From positions 1,488,001-1,552,000 of the forward strand of contig JAULSN010000003.1 of the NCBI GenBank assembly GCA_033439765.1: 64,000 nt of DNA, in the 5' to 3' direction. The DNA is from Lasiosphaeria ovina (lineage: Eukaryota; Ascomycota; Sordariomycetes; Sordariales; Lasiosphaeriaceae). The notes under the pieces were generated by a model that was not told the origin of the DNA, did not search any database, and saw nothing but the letters and a program-made list of their open reading frames with translations. Of this stretch, positions 8,651 through 19,669 are shown piece by piece (positions within the stretch are counted from its first letter, which is position 1; each line of letters begins with the position of its first letter). Made by a program: the position numbers and the translations under genes.

Positions 8651-9354
8651 TACTTAATTATTAAGAACTACTCCGCGTAACGCGCTATATTAAGGCCTAG
8701 TCGAGCTCGTAGTAGGTACCTACGGGGACTTAGTCAATTGGGGTATATCGCTAGTCTAGTTAAGGAAGGAAGGCGTAGGCGAAAAACTAGCCTAGAGGGA
8801 AGGATCGAGCTCGCTAAGAGAAGGGACGGAAGGAGTAAGTTACTCCTCCTCCTCGATAAGGGCGAACTCGCGCGAAAAGGCGGTCTCGGTACGCGCTTTA
8901 AGAGCGCGTAACTAAGTCTTAAGCCGGAGGAGCTTGGAGTTAAGGCGAAGAAGCTAGGAGAAAGTCTCTTTCTTTTTAGAATTAAGGCGGCGCTTCTCGT
9001 CGAGTAGACTACGAAGGATAACCGGATTAATACCCGATACGTCGTACTACTTAGCGCCCGAACGAAGGCAATAATTATAGAACCTACTACGCGACGACAA
9101 GTGGTAGTCGGTAAGGTAAAGGCGCTTATAACGAGAGTAGGTAGGTATTTTAGAGCCAAAAAGATCGGTATAATCGGCAGAGTTAATATAGCGATCGGAG
9201 GAAGTACGCGGAGTAATTGCCTTGCGTTTCGAGATATAATTAGCGGATATAATCGCGGATAATATAGGAGGAAAAGAAGGACCTACTAGGGTTAGCGGCT
9301 AGCTAAGGAAAGAAGCGTTAGTTATCGGGGCGCTAACCTTAGAGGAGGGGCATC
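8651..9354 (-). other. RIP-degraded coding remnant, coiled-coil-like
   Basis: No intact gene. On the minus strand a frame can be followed through TAG stops (for example GINPVILRSLLDEKRRLN and later LLRLNSKLLRLKT) with a leucine-rich heptad-like pattern. This is compatible with a degraded gag or transposase coiled-coil region, but I cannot assign a family. The open frame at 8734-9159 on the same strand is a different, arginine/serine/leucine-rich frame and is not believed. Confidence 0.4.
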
Positions 9355-9750
9355 GTATTACGGATCCCGTCATATACTAGGCAGCCTGTACGTACGGGAG
9401 GGTCCGGTGTAGGTCCGCCCTACCAATTAACGTATACCCGGCGAGGAAAGCTTAGCTGGCGCCGGGCGTGTAGTTAGTTGCCCGACTAATTAGGATATGC
9501 CCGGTAGGAGGGTATTACTTAGTGCCGGGTAAGCGGTTACCCGACTATATAGTACTGCTTAGTGGTGGGTAATACCGATACGGTGGGTAAGTAAGAGCTG
9601 AGCTCTTATTGGCTACTGAAGATAGATATATACGATGACCATAACTACGGTCTTAGATAGAGCTTGCTTAGTTCCTCAAGCAAGTAATATATATTCTCTG
9701 TACTCATATACTTTGAGTGGCAAATCCAGTTTGACTATATTACCCGTATA
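9355..9750. repeat. possible solo LTR or LTR end
   Basis: This GC-richer stretch follows a purine-rich run and starts TATTACGG (TGTTACGG before RIP). It contains short direct repeats around CCCGGC and GGTGGGTAA, a TATATA-rich part and an end near TATTACCCGTATA. Length and layout fit a fungal LTR, but no matching second LTR was identified in the window, so the call rests on composition and context only. Confidence 0.35.
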
Positions 9751-9762
9751 ATAGGAGCTTGC
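9751..9762. repeat. target-site duplication, left copy (copy E)
   Basis: The word ATAGGAGCTTGC occurs here and at 9978-9989, bracketing the tail-only LINE copy. The match is exact over 12 bp. Confidence 0.8.
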
Positions 9763-9977
9763 TTTTAGGTATATGATACCTTACCCGCTTTGACTTGAAA
9801 AACGTACACGGAATAAGAACCTTACTTTGTATAGGACTTTGGCTAGGATTTTCTACGTCTAGTATGCCCTATTAGATTAGTCTTTCCTTATAACTTTCTA
9901 AATAGCCGTCTATAGCTCAAATAGGCCGCGTCATAGCCCTACGGGCTGCATACGCGTAATGAGAGAAAAAAAAAAAA
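9763..9977 (+). mobile_element. LINE-type copy E: tail-only insertion, tail type I
   Basis: About 200 bp of subtype I tail plus poly(A), with no coding sequence, bounded by a 12-bp target duplication. It is an extreme 5' truncation. It shows that the shared tail is by itself a mobile 3' end and that insertion ends at the poly(A), as in target-primed reverse transcription. Confidence 0.85.
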
Positions 9978-9989
9978 ATAGGAGCTTGC
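9978..9989. repeat. target-site duplication, right copy (copy E)
   Basis: Second copy of ATAGGAGCTTGC, immediately after the poly(A) of the tail-only insertion. Confidence 0.8.
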
Positions 9990-10029
9990 CCTTTGTTCAT
10001 TCCTCATACATACTTCTTAGAGACCCCCA

Positions 10030-11232
10030 GTGCCTGTGCACGATACAACCTTGACCCACACAGTCGAGCGGTTTGTAATACTTATCAATAGGCTGAATAG
10101 GCTAGTAAAGGACAGCTGGAATATAGAGAGGCCCCTAGCATATTGGGAAGCACCTTGGGCCGAACCTACTAAGGCTCAAATCCATATATCGAGTAGTGGA
10201 AAGAAGGAAGCCAAAAAGGAACACCTTCAGCTATTCAAAGCTATAAAACCACACTTAGCACCGGCCTCGAACGCTTCTAAAGTAGCCTTCTATACAGATG
10301 GTTCACAGGGCACAATACGGGGCAGGCCTACGAATTCGGCTGCAGTATGTAGGCTAAGTGCAAATTTGGCCCCTATAAGAATAGGATACTGGAATCTAGG
10401 CCCTGCCATAGAAGTAGCCGATGCCGAGGTTATAGCTATAGTACAGGCCCTCAAACAGGCCTGGAAAATACAAGGGCAAAGGCAAAAGGAAGAGAAAGTA
10501 ACCTTCTATATCTTCGTTGACAGCCAGGCCGCAATACAGAGGCTACAGGGCTATAGCTACCACGCACAGGAAGCTAATAGCCTGATTAACCTACTCTGGA
10601 AGAAAGGCCACAAAGTTCAAATACACTGGTGCCCTAGCCACGTAGGTATTGAAGGTAACGAAATTGCCGATACCCTAGCTAAAAGAGGCCTAGAAAGTGG
10701 TAGAAAAACAAACTACTACGTATCTATGGCCTACCTACGAAGGCAAGCAAAAAAGGCTATAAAGGAGGCATGGAAAGCCGACTGGAAAGCCGAAGAAGAG
10801 CGGGAGGCTATAGGCCTACGACCAAAAGGCATAGGTACTCACTATAGAAGGGTTGCACAGGGCCTGATAACCTACAGTGTAAAACCAACTATACCGAACC
10901 TACCAAGGCCGAACCAATCGGCCTATACCCAGTTGAAGACCGGGATAGGATACCTAGCTACCTACCTAGCGAAGATTGGAAAAATCGAATCAAGTGAGTG
11001 TAGGGGAGCAGACTGCACACAAAAAGAGACACCCACACACCTCCTACTGTACTGCAAGCGGTATAAGGAAGAGAGGAAAGTACTGAAGAAGGCCTTACAG
11101 GGCCTCCTACCCTCTCTACAGACCCTGTATTATACTACGAAGGGAAGACAGGCCCTAGGGGGCTACCTAAGCAGTACAGGAATCTGTACAGCGAGATGGA
11201 GCGAGGAAAACCTGGCTATAAACGATCTTTGA
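10030..11232 (+). CDS. LINE ORF2 C-terminal fragment with intact RNase H
   Basis: The open frame runs from an ATG in flanking DNA into the LINE; the element-derived part starts near codon 18 (LINRLNRLVKDSWNIE). It contains a complete RNase H-like domain with all expected acids: D in FYTDGSQG, E in ADAEVIAI, D in FVDSQAA and D in GNEIADTLAK, plus the HWCPSHVG motif. A C-terminal region with ECRGADC and THLLLYCKRY follows and the protein ends ENLAINDL. RNase H removes the RNA template in first-strand synthesis. Because RT and endonuclease are missing this is a fragment, and translation from the ATG at 10030 is a chance fusion. It is nearly free of RIP-type stops, unlike copy B. Confidence 0.7.
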   Translation: MPVHDTTLTHTVERFVILINRLNRLVKDSWNIERPLAYWEAPWAEPTKAQIHISSSGKKEAKKEHLQLFKAIKPHLAPASNASKVAFYTDGSQGTIRGRPTNSAAVCRLSANLAPIRIGYWNLGPAIEVADAEVIAIVQALKQAWKIQGQRQKEEKVTFYIFVDSQAAIQRLQGYSYHAQEANSLINLLWKKGHKVQIHWCPSHVGIEGNEIADTLAKRGLESGRKTNYYVSMAYLRRQAKKAIKEAWKADWKAEEEREAIGLRPKGIGTHYRRVAQGLITYSVKPTIPNLPRPNQSAYTQLKTGIGYLATYLAKIGKIESSECRGADCTQKETPTHLLLYCKRYKEERKVLKKALQGLLPSLQTLYYTTKGRQALGGYLSSTGICTARWSEENLAINDL

Positions 11233-11483
11233 ACTATTTCCTATATCTGTATTGTATTTTCTTTATTTTCCTTTGTTTACCCCCTAGGTACATGATACCT
11301 TACACGCTTTGACTTGAAAAAAGTACACGGAACCGGAATTATACTTCGTCCAGGATTTTCTACTTCTAGTATGCCCTATTAGATTAGTCTTTCCTTATAA
11401 CCTTTGAGTAGCCGTCTATAGCTTAAATAGGCCGCGTCATAGCCCTACGGGCTGCATACGCGTAATGAGAAAAAAAAAAAAAA
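10081..11483 (+). mobile_element. LINE-type copy F: RNase H part of ORF2 plus tail type II
   Basis: A 5'-truncated copy beginning inside ORF2 (at the CTTATCAATAGG word shared with copy B near 1507) and ending in subtype II tail and poly(A) at about 11470-11482. AATACTT before the start and after the poly(A) may be a short target duplication, but the A-run makes its length uncertain. The flank to the right continues a gypsy integrase/chromodomain-like frame, so the copy is inserted in that older element. Confidence 0.8.
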
Positions 11484-12008
11484 TACTTTAAGGTTCTAGA
11501 GAGGTCCGGCCCTAACGGGTACGACTATAAACTGGAAATGCCTAAGGGATAGCGAGGGACCGACGTATTCCACGTGGACCGCCTACGTTTATACCTAAAT
11601 AACCTACTACCTGGTTAGGAGGATCCAAACCCGGAAGGAGAGACGATTAATAATAAGTAAGAGTGGATCGTGGAATAGGTGTTGATATCGCGGTCGTACT
11701 ATAGAAAACTCTAGTACTAAGTTCAATAACGCGGGTAGGCTCCCGACGCCACCTAGTATTACGCCGAAGACTTCAAGAACTCCCTAGTTCTCCTTAAGGA
11801 ATATTACGATACCCACCCCGATAAAGCTGGACCGCCCGTACGGCTCGATAAGTGGCTGTAAGCAGCCGAGGAGGATAGATTCGAGGAACCACACCAAGAC
11901 GATAATAAACCTGTGGTAAAAGGTCATCCACTACGTAGGATGACCCGACGTCGATGAGCCAAGGGGGTTAAGCTTCGAGGCGAAGCTTTTTCTGACCCGG
12001 GGGTAGTA
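11484..12008 (+). pseudogene. RIP-degraded gypsy integrase C-terminal/chromodomain remnant
   Basis: Through stops the plus strand reads as the end of a gypsy polyprotein: YFKVLERSGPNGYDYKLEMP, GTDVFHVDRLRLYLNN, then a region around KNSLVLLKEYYDTHP and a basic end (RRMTRRR). W to stop changes indicate RIP. The run CCCGGGGGTAG near 12000-12008 could be the polypurine tract, followed by an LTR start TATCACG (TGTCACG before RIP). Confidence 0.6.
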
Positions 12009-13063
12009 TCACGGCAGGTACGAAGGACATTTGGGTGGCCTTGATCGATCGCACGCTGCGCGACTCAAGCTGACTAAACAACCCCGCCATTGATAGCCCG
12101 TACCAAGTCCTGCCACGTGACCCACAAACCCTAGCCCACTTCTCCGCGCACCGCGCAGCCTTTGGAACTTTCTTTCCTTTTTCTTTCCTTAGCTTTAGAT
12201 TCTACGAATACAGCGATGATTGGTGCAGCCCTGTCTCATTAAATCGACTGTGCGGTGATATTGGCTAAGTTAGGTGGGCGGGTCCGGGCGCCGGGCGTAG
12301 TTGAGCTTGTATTATACTGACTATCTGAAGTTAAGTAGGTTAGCCATTAATCTTATATTTTTTTGCGGGTAAAACTGGGGTTTGGCTGGGCTAGTGGCTT
12401 GGCAGGGATTGCAATGTACTTTTTTGCCAATTACGGTTCGAAAAGTCGTTTTCTACGGTCCGAGTAGACTCTCCCATTAATAAATCTATATATTACGGTA
12501 AATCTATTAGACTTACACAATTACGTAGATTTATTAATTTATAGAATAATTATAGATTAATAGATCTAATATAGTAAGATAATCAAGCTACTTTCACCGC
12601 ATTACATAGCCTCTAACAGCAGCTAAAAAAGCAGTAGCTAAATTAGAATCAGAATTGGACGGCGAGTAAGATTATAGATCATCGATCATCGGGGCGATAA
12701 TTTTTTCTATAGGGGGATTATCAGAGCATCATTCGCATATATGTAGCATGTATCATTTGGCGACCACGTGACCTAGCGACACTCTTAGCTTCGATTATTT
12801 AATCCATTAGTAGTTAGCAGAACACATCGCTCTTACCACCAAGATACGCATGTGCCAACACTATAGCACCGACCGTAATATTATATTAATTATTTATACG
12901 AGCGATTAAATAAACTAAAGAGACGTATAACGGCATTTTGTAAAGTCTATTATAATCTACATTATACAAAGGTCTTAGTCGACGAGGTGCTTAGTTAACC
13001 CTCTATCGGAGGCAGGTAGCCGTTGGCGTCCCTAAACCAAACACATACTAGCAAACGAGATAT
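12009..13063. other. possible LTR remnant, then AT-rich RIP DNA
   Basis: The first 130 bp may be the start of an LTR. The remainder is AT-rich with no credible ORF, long T/A runs and scattered TAG/TAA in all frames. CACGTG-containing words occur near 12114 and 12769. The transposon block ends here and base composition shifts to genic at about 13,020-13,060. Confidence 0.5.
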
Positions 13064-14526
13064 TTACAAGAGCATCTTCCTGGGATCTTCAATACACTCC
13101 TTGACCTTGACCAGGAACTGGACAGCCTCCCTTCCGTCCAACAACCGATGGTCGTATGTTAGAGCAAGGTACATCATAGGCCTAACCTCGACCTTGCCAT
13201 TCACGACGGCAGGGCGGTCCTTGATAGCATGGAGGCCGAGAACAGCAGTCTGCGGGAGGTTGATAATCGGAGTTCCCATTAGTGAGCCAAATACGCCTCC
13301 GTTGCTGATGGTGAACGTGCCGCCGGCCATATCCTCAATCGTGAGTTTCCCGTCCCGAGCCTACATGCCAAGTCAGAACACCGCAGCGCATCAAAACCGA
13401 GAACACTAGGGAATGAGCCGTACCTTCTTGCCCATATCTGCGATAGCTTTTTCGATCCCAATCATGTCTAAAGCCTCCACGTTGCGCACGACTGGGGTCA
13501 CGAGACCCTTCTCGGTTGCAACTGCAACGCTTATGTCCACATAGTCTCGATAGACAATTGTGTCGCCGCCATTAGGTCCCTCAATAGAAGCGTTCACACC
13601 AGGAAGGTCGCGCATTGCGAGTACACAGGCGCGGGAGAAAGCACTCATGAAACCGAGCTTGACGCCCGTCTTCTTGAGAACCTCGTCCTTGTATAACTTG
13701 CGAAACTCCATTAGAGCGGACATGTCAACCTCGTTGAAGGTTGTTAAAGACGCCGCTGTGTTCTGAGACTGCTTGAGCCGCTCGGCAATGCGCAGGCGCA
13801 TCCTGTTCATCTTGACCTGCACAGCTTGTTAACAGCCCGAACTTGACCTTAAAGCCGAAGTTGTGCCACTTACCCGTCGTTCTTCTCGGTTGCCGAGTGT
13901 GGCGAGATTCGGCGCCGAACTGTCGTCTTTCTTTTCGCCCTTCTTCTCGGGGGCAGGTGGCGCGGTAGGTTTGCTGGCTTCAGGTTTGGCCTCGGGCTCT
14001 GGCGTACTCTCGGGCTTCGCATCCTTCCCAGCTGCGGGCTCTTTCGCAGCGACATCCTTAGACTCCTTGGGTTTCTTCTCTCCACCTTCAGAAGGCGCGC
14101 CCCCGAGCTCCATTCGCACGATATCTTGACCAACTGTGACAGTATCCTCTTCATTGACCAGGAATTCTTTAATTGTCCCCGCTTCAGGTGCATTCACGGC
14201 GACGTCGATCTGAAACCAATAAATCATGTTAGGTCCGGTGAGGAGAATGCGTGCGCTCCCCTGGACGGGGACAGAATGCGTACCTTGTCGGTCTCGATTG
14301 TCGCAATCTCTTCGTCCTGTTCAACAAAGTCGCCAATCTGTTTACTCCATTGCTTTAACGTGCCCTCGCTGATCGACTCTGCCATCGTCGGCACTTTGAC
14401 AATCTTGTCTGCATAGGTTCGAACATGTTGGAACTGCAGGGGAAGGTGTCGAAGTGGCGTGTGCGAACCGCACGCCGAGAATTTGGGAGCAGCGCGTGCT
14501 ACAATGCGGAGGCTTCGATAGAGCAT
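13064..14526 (-). CDS. KGD2: 2-oxoglutarate dehydrogenase E2 (dihydrolipoamide succinyltransferase)
   Basis: Transfers the succinyl group from lipoamide to CoA in the 2-oxoglutarate dehydrogenase complex of the TCA cycle (mitochondrial matrix). Four exons (14284-14526, 13874-14209, 13424-13816, 13064-13360) join in frame to about 422 residues. An Arg-rich mitochondrial targeting sequence ([14 protein letters not shown]) leads into a lipoyl domain ([14 protein letters not shown], with the lipoylated lysine in ETDKIDV). An Ala/Pro/Glu/Lys linker follows, then the acyltransferase core with the catalytic motif [10 protein letters not shown]. There is no peripheral subunit-binding domain between linker and core, as is usual for E2o and unlike E2p. 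The linker is Lys/Glu/Pro-rich. Its start is divergent from the complex I subunit gene at 15401. The start ATG is the first one in frame with the targeting peptide. Confidence 0.95.
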
Positions 14527-15400
14527 ATTGGCGTTGGGTGGCCACGTGTGTGTGGGATAGCTGGGTGAACCGACGAACAGGAAGACGGGGTCAAGTAATG
14601 CACAAGAGTGAAGGTTGGTTGTTGAGCCTGGGCCTAAGCTACGCGGCGCAAAATCACCGAGTATGCCGTGGGTGGAGTAGAAAAAAAGGCTGATGCGCGG
14701 CCCTTGGTATGTAGGCAGGTACTAGCGAAGTCGGCGAATTGGTAAATTCAAACGAAGAACACAAGAACTCGACGCCAGCTCTCTCTGACCATTTAAGAGG
14801 TTGCCCTGGAGGGAACTCGATGTTAAAAAAATTTTTAACCAGGGAATGCAGGCACACTTGGAAGTTGGTAGCTGTTCCAGCCGCAGGTTTGCTGGCTCTG
14901 TCTGGCTAAGGCCGCTTGACCTCAGCCTGCAGGAGAGCGAGCTCTCAGGTACCTCACTAGATCCATATGCGGCAAGGTACGGGGATACCCCACTTAAAGT
15001 CGCCTGTGCATTTGTTCCAATAGAGTGCCAAGGTCGTCTGCGGAAAATGAAAAGAACTGGTACCATAGGTTTATCCGATCATGCTTTGCGGAATATTCCC
15101 GGCCGCAAACGGAGTCGTGTCGCGGACCCGCTCCTGCTCTCTCTCAATCTCAGTTAGATGATGCCTGAGGCGCCCGGTTTCTGCACCCGCGAGCTTGTCA
15201 ATCCACAATCTCGATTGAGCTCAACATCACGACGAAGTTCAACGTCAGGCCTCAATTGACACTCCTAACTGCGCGCCTGGTTGCCAGAAAGTTCTCCGGT
15301 CAGGTCCAGTCGTTGATTCCAGCGCTGACGCTCAACAAAAGACGCCAGTTAATTCCGCTGCCACCACTAAACACACGACGATCCCAGCCTCTTGCTCAAG
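14527..15400. promoter_or_regulatory. divergent promoter region KGD2 / complex I subunit
   Basis: This 874-bp gap separates the start codons of two mitochondrial genes transcribed away from each other, so it must carry both promoters. No coding sequence is believable in it. No classical TATA position can be assigned, and specific factor sites cannot be claimed from sequence alone. Confidence 0.5.
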
Positions 15401-15942
15401 ATGTCGACAAAACAGGCCGCATTGTAAGTAGACGAGGCAATAATCCGATAGCTACGCCCAGCCCGCTAACCACCGCCGTAGGTCCCTTTACCGTCGCTCC
15501 CTAAAGCTTGCGCTCGACTGGGCAGTCCATCGGCACTTGTGGCGCGGCCAAGCTCTATACATACGCTCCTTATTCGAGAAGAATCGAACCGTCACAGACC
15601 CCAGACAGCAACGGGTTCGTGCCACATAAAATGCACAAGCCAAAGCGGACCGTGGCCAGGGGAACTAACGACATCCATACAGGCATTGCTGAAGGAGACA
15701 GAAAAATTGCTTGACAAGTGGAAGCACCCGGATCCCTATTGTCACCCGACAGCTCCTGGAGGTATGTGTTGCAAAGAGGATGCGGCTTGAGTGCGTATAT
15801 CTAACACGCCACAGGATCTAAATATGAGAGAAACTTGCCTATCCACAACATCGATCGTAAGCCTTCCGAGTGTCCTCCTCGATAACTCTTCGTCGCTAAT
15901 AACTTGCTATCTGCAGCCCCCCCACCTGATTTGAAGTTTTAA
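15401..15942 (+). CDS. NADH dehydrogenase (complex I) LYR subunit, NDUFB9/B22 type
   Basis: An accessory subunit of mitochondrial complex I. Five small exons (15401-15423, 15482-15614, 15683-15761, 15815-15856, 15917-15942) join in frame to exactly 100 residues. The LYR-family motif is in ALSLYRRSLKLALDW at the N-terminus, followed by a helical VHRHLWRGQALYIRSLFEKN segment and KETEKLLDKWKHPDPY, typical of NDUFB9 proteins. The end is proline-rich (PPPPDLKF). LYR proteins bind the mitochondrial acyl carrier protein; in complex I the B22 subunit anchors ACP on the membrane arm. Introns are 42-68 bp with good GT-AG ends. It is divergent from KGD2. Orthology is confident from the LYR core; the fungal gene name is not certain. 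Confidence 0.9.
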
Positions 15943-16291
15943 AGTTAGGGTAGCGACAGAAGGGTAGCACTGTATATAGCGACCAGAGATAATTCGAGGA
16001 TGCAAGATAACTACTAAGTCCCAAACTTCCATGTCAGATCCTGTAAAATTTAGAAATGCAAATACACTCAAAGCACAAACGAAACCGACAACATAGCAAA
16101 TCATTCAGAAAAGCGCAAAAGGAAACAGATGTATAGTTCAGAAGATATTCTCATTCGTGACCATGACCATCATGGGATTAATGTACAACCCAAAACGCAT
16201 GAAAGCAACCGTTGACCCGAAACCGTGACCCCATATCATGAACCCAACGTGCCGACCAGAAAGCAAAGAAAAAGACCCGAAGCCCCCAATC
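15943..16291. other. convergent 3' region
   Basis: About 350 bp between the complex I subunit stop and the H2A stop. It should hold both 3' UTRs; AATAAT- and AAATAT-like words are present but no clear signal was assigned. Nothing else seen. Confidence 0.4.
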
Positions 16292-16882
16292 TACAACTCT
16301 TGACTCGCGTTCTTGCCAGTCTTGCCACCAGTCTTCTTGGGAAGCAGATCTAAATTTTTAAAAAAAAAAAACCAGTTAGGTAAGACGAGGTGAACATGGC
16401 TAGCGATTAACATACTCTGGTGAATGTTGGGCAAGACACCGCCTTGCGCAATGGTGACGTGTCCGAGCAGCTTGTTGAGTTCCTCGTCGTTCCGAATTGC
16501 CAGCTGGAGATGGCGGGGGATGATTCTGGTCTTCTTGTTGTCACGAGCGGCGTTGCCAGCAAGCTCGAGGATTTCGGCAGCGAGGTATTCTAGGACAGCC
16601 GCAAGGTAAACCGGAGCACCAGCGCCGACACGCTGAGCATAGTTGCCCTTGCGAAGCAGGCGGTGAACACGGCCGACGGGGAAAGCCAGACCGGCCTTGG
16701 AAGAACGACTGCGCAGGCGTTAGCGAGATACCTTGTGAAGACGCGACCGGAAGACGCGACATTGTCCAGTTCAAAAAGCATAACAGCCCAGCGAAGAGGA
16801 AAACGAGCGTGGAAGCCGTGACTTACGATTGAGCATTCTTTGATCCACTGGCCTTGCCGCCGGACTTGCCGCCTCCAGTCAT
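16292..16882 (-). CDS. histone H2A
   Basis: A core histone that pairs with H2B in the nucleosome. Three exons (16827-16882, 16416-16708, 16292-16350) join in frame to about 135 residues. The N-terminus is [19 protein letters not shown], and the histone fold follows ([20 protein letters not shown], then [20 protein letters not shown]). The C-terminus ends NASQEL, the SQ motif phosphorylated at DNA breaks in fungal H2A. The start is the only ATG giving the conserved N-terminus; the upstream in-frame sequence is 5' UTR. The gene is intron-bearing, as in other filamentous ascomycetes, and lies divergent from H2B. Confidence 0.97.
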
Positions 16883-18658
16883 TTTGATGGATTTGTTGGG
16901 AAGTTGGGTGAGAGAGAAAGTTGCTAGACGGCGGAGGACAAAAAGCCTTCGTGTTATGGTGGGATGCGAGAGCAGAAGTTTGGTTGATGGAAATGTGTGA
17001 TGGAGTAGAAAACTTGGATGCTGGCGGGGGATGTGTGAATTAAGTAGTTTTCGCGTAAGGTTGTTGCGAGATCTCGGATCACCCACACCTTCCTGGGTGT
17101 TGATCGGTGACTTTGGGACTAGTCCAGAAGCGGAGTTTGCGCAGGGCGGGGTGGAGAACGCGCGTGGAAGTAAAAACACAGCAGCGAAAAATGGGGCACA
17201 GCAATTGGCCACCAAAGCCATGTTGAAGTCAGCCACACGCGAATCAGGCTCCAATCGATAATTATCCATGACCCACTTGCAAAATTGGGGTTGACTGCAA
17301 TATTTGGCCCCAGCCACGGTCCGTCCTTGTTCCTCCACTATTAAATTTCTTTCTAGTGAAATCAGAGGAGACTAAACCATTTCCCAATTGTTGATCTTGC
17401 TCCTCCAGGGTCAGGATGATCTTTTGAACTGTCCGCCGCTGTGTTTTGGAATTTTGTTCTTATGCCTTAATATAGCGGGCGTGCGCACATATCATAGTCA
17501 TTTCCCTTTCTTTAATAACGACTTTGTGCAAGATTTGCTCCCCGTTGCGTTAAACCATGTTTATTAGTCTGTTTTTTTTTCTTTCGACCCCTTCCGATCC
17601 TTTCTCGATGCTTGGATATATATTCAGCTGGGAAACGTCGCGTAGAGGGCCGTAGCGAGTTTTAAAGTGTCAAATAAACTATTTTGTAGTTATGCCGGGC
17701 GCGATCGATTACTTCTTGCCTACTAAGATATATTGGTTTTTATTCTCTCCTTCTGTGCATGCTCAGTAGCTAGGCCGTTGCTCCCCTCTTCACCCTCGGG
17801 CCGAGAAATCGGTGATGTAAGAGTAAACCATGGTAGCTCCTGTCGATTCTAACAATGAACCCAACTTCGCGACACGGTTCCCCCCAGAGTGTCATCGATG
17901 GTACTCAGCCTCTCGGTTTCCCAAGTACCACAGCAGAAGAGTGACGTCCATCTGGGCCGGTTCGATAAGCAGTAGGGAAACGGAGACATCGGTATCAGGG
18001 AGATGGACTGGGCCAACCATAACATTTACAGAGTATACATAGCAGATATGGAAGGATGTCTGTGAGCGCATAAGTTGTCGTAGTAGGCAAGAGATATTTA
18101 ACGCATATGGAGCAAACCTCTACATCTTGGACTTCTACATTGCTGATGGTAGAGATAAAACATGAAAGAGATCGCCTCCCGGGCGTTCAACGGTAGTGAG
18201 GGTGGTAAGCTCTCGGAGTTGGAGACTCACTGGCGGCAAGAGACTGTGATCTCTTCTTGCGTAAAAACGCGTTGGCTGTCGCCGGCGCGTCTCCGTGCGT
18301 CCCGTCATAGAGGGGCTTGTTGTGACGCACGAGCCACCGCGACACCGACTGCCATTTGAAAAGCCGGGCTGGGCAAGGCTGGGCGTTGCTTTGTGCCTTA
18401 TTTTTTCGCCAAATCACGTTTTAGTGGGTCCCTGCTTCCCACGCGCCCCCCCCCCAAATCAATCAGTCAATCAGTCCTACCGCTCTGCCCTGTCGCGTTC
18501 AGCTACAAAAAGGCTTGTCCCCTCGCCGACTTCATTTCTCGTTCCATCAACCATTTCTCTCCGCACTCCATCCGCATCTTCGCACCATACCGCAATATCC
18601 ATCCATTACAACTGATCCGCACAACTTTGTCAACTTCACGACATTTTCAATCACCAAA
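16883..18658. promoter_or_regulatory. divergent H2A/H2B promoter region
   Basis: This 1.78-kb gap holds both histone promoters and 5' UTRs. CCAAT-type words on either strand occur near both ends (ATTGGCC near 17204 and an AATCAATCAGTCAATCAG run near 18459). Those are possible sites for S-phase or CCAAT-binding control, an inference only. Short open frames inside (such as 17830-18042) have no recognisable protein features. Confidence 0.5.
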
Positions 18659-19254
<596 letters not shown>

Positions 19255-19669
19255 ACTAGTCTGCGTTCTCTCTTTCTTTTTCTCTTAGGGCATAGGATTT
19301 GCTTGGCATTTGGGTGTCATGACGAGACCGGCCGAGGCTCATCAGTTCCTTGGAGTCTCTTAATGCAATGCGTTACGGATGGTCTGCTTTTTGGGGGCAA
19401 TGTCTTCTCACGGTCAATGGGGTTTTGCGGTTGTACTATACACTTTGATATCGATCAAGGCTTCGGGCGAAATGAAATCGTGCATATGAAACAACGCGGC
19501 TTTCTTTTGAGCGTTACCGCGAATGTTAAACATGGTTTGTCATGCCGGCAGAGTCTAGTTCGCATGTGTTCGAGACTGCTGGGTTAATTAACTTCAGTCG
19601 TGAGAAAATGCTGCATGTGGGAATACGTTTTGGAGAAATTGGCAAGCTTGGTTACCCACTACTAACATC
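19255..19669. other. convergent 3' region, H2B and SQS1-like
   Basis: About 415 bp between two stops of converging genes. It holds 3' UTRs only as far as can be seen; the short plus-strand frames crossing it have no recognisable features. Confidence 0.4.

Noticed and set aside
8734..9159. 141-codon minus-strand frame
   Set aside because: Arg/Ser/Leu-rich composition typical of RIP-depleted stops in one frame; the biologically plausible frame on that strand is another one with TAG stops.
13863..14129. Plus-strand frame over the KGD2 linker
   Set aside because: Ser/Gly-rich shadow of the Ala/Pro/Lys/Glu linker of KGD2.
17830..18042. 70-codon frame in the H2A/H2B gap
   Set aside because: No recognisable features, no splice continuation, and of a length expected by chance.
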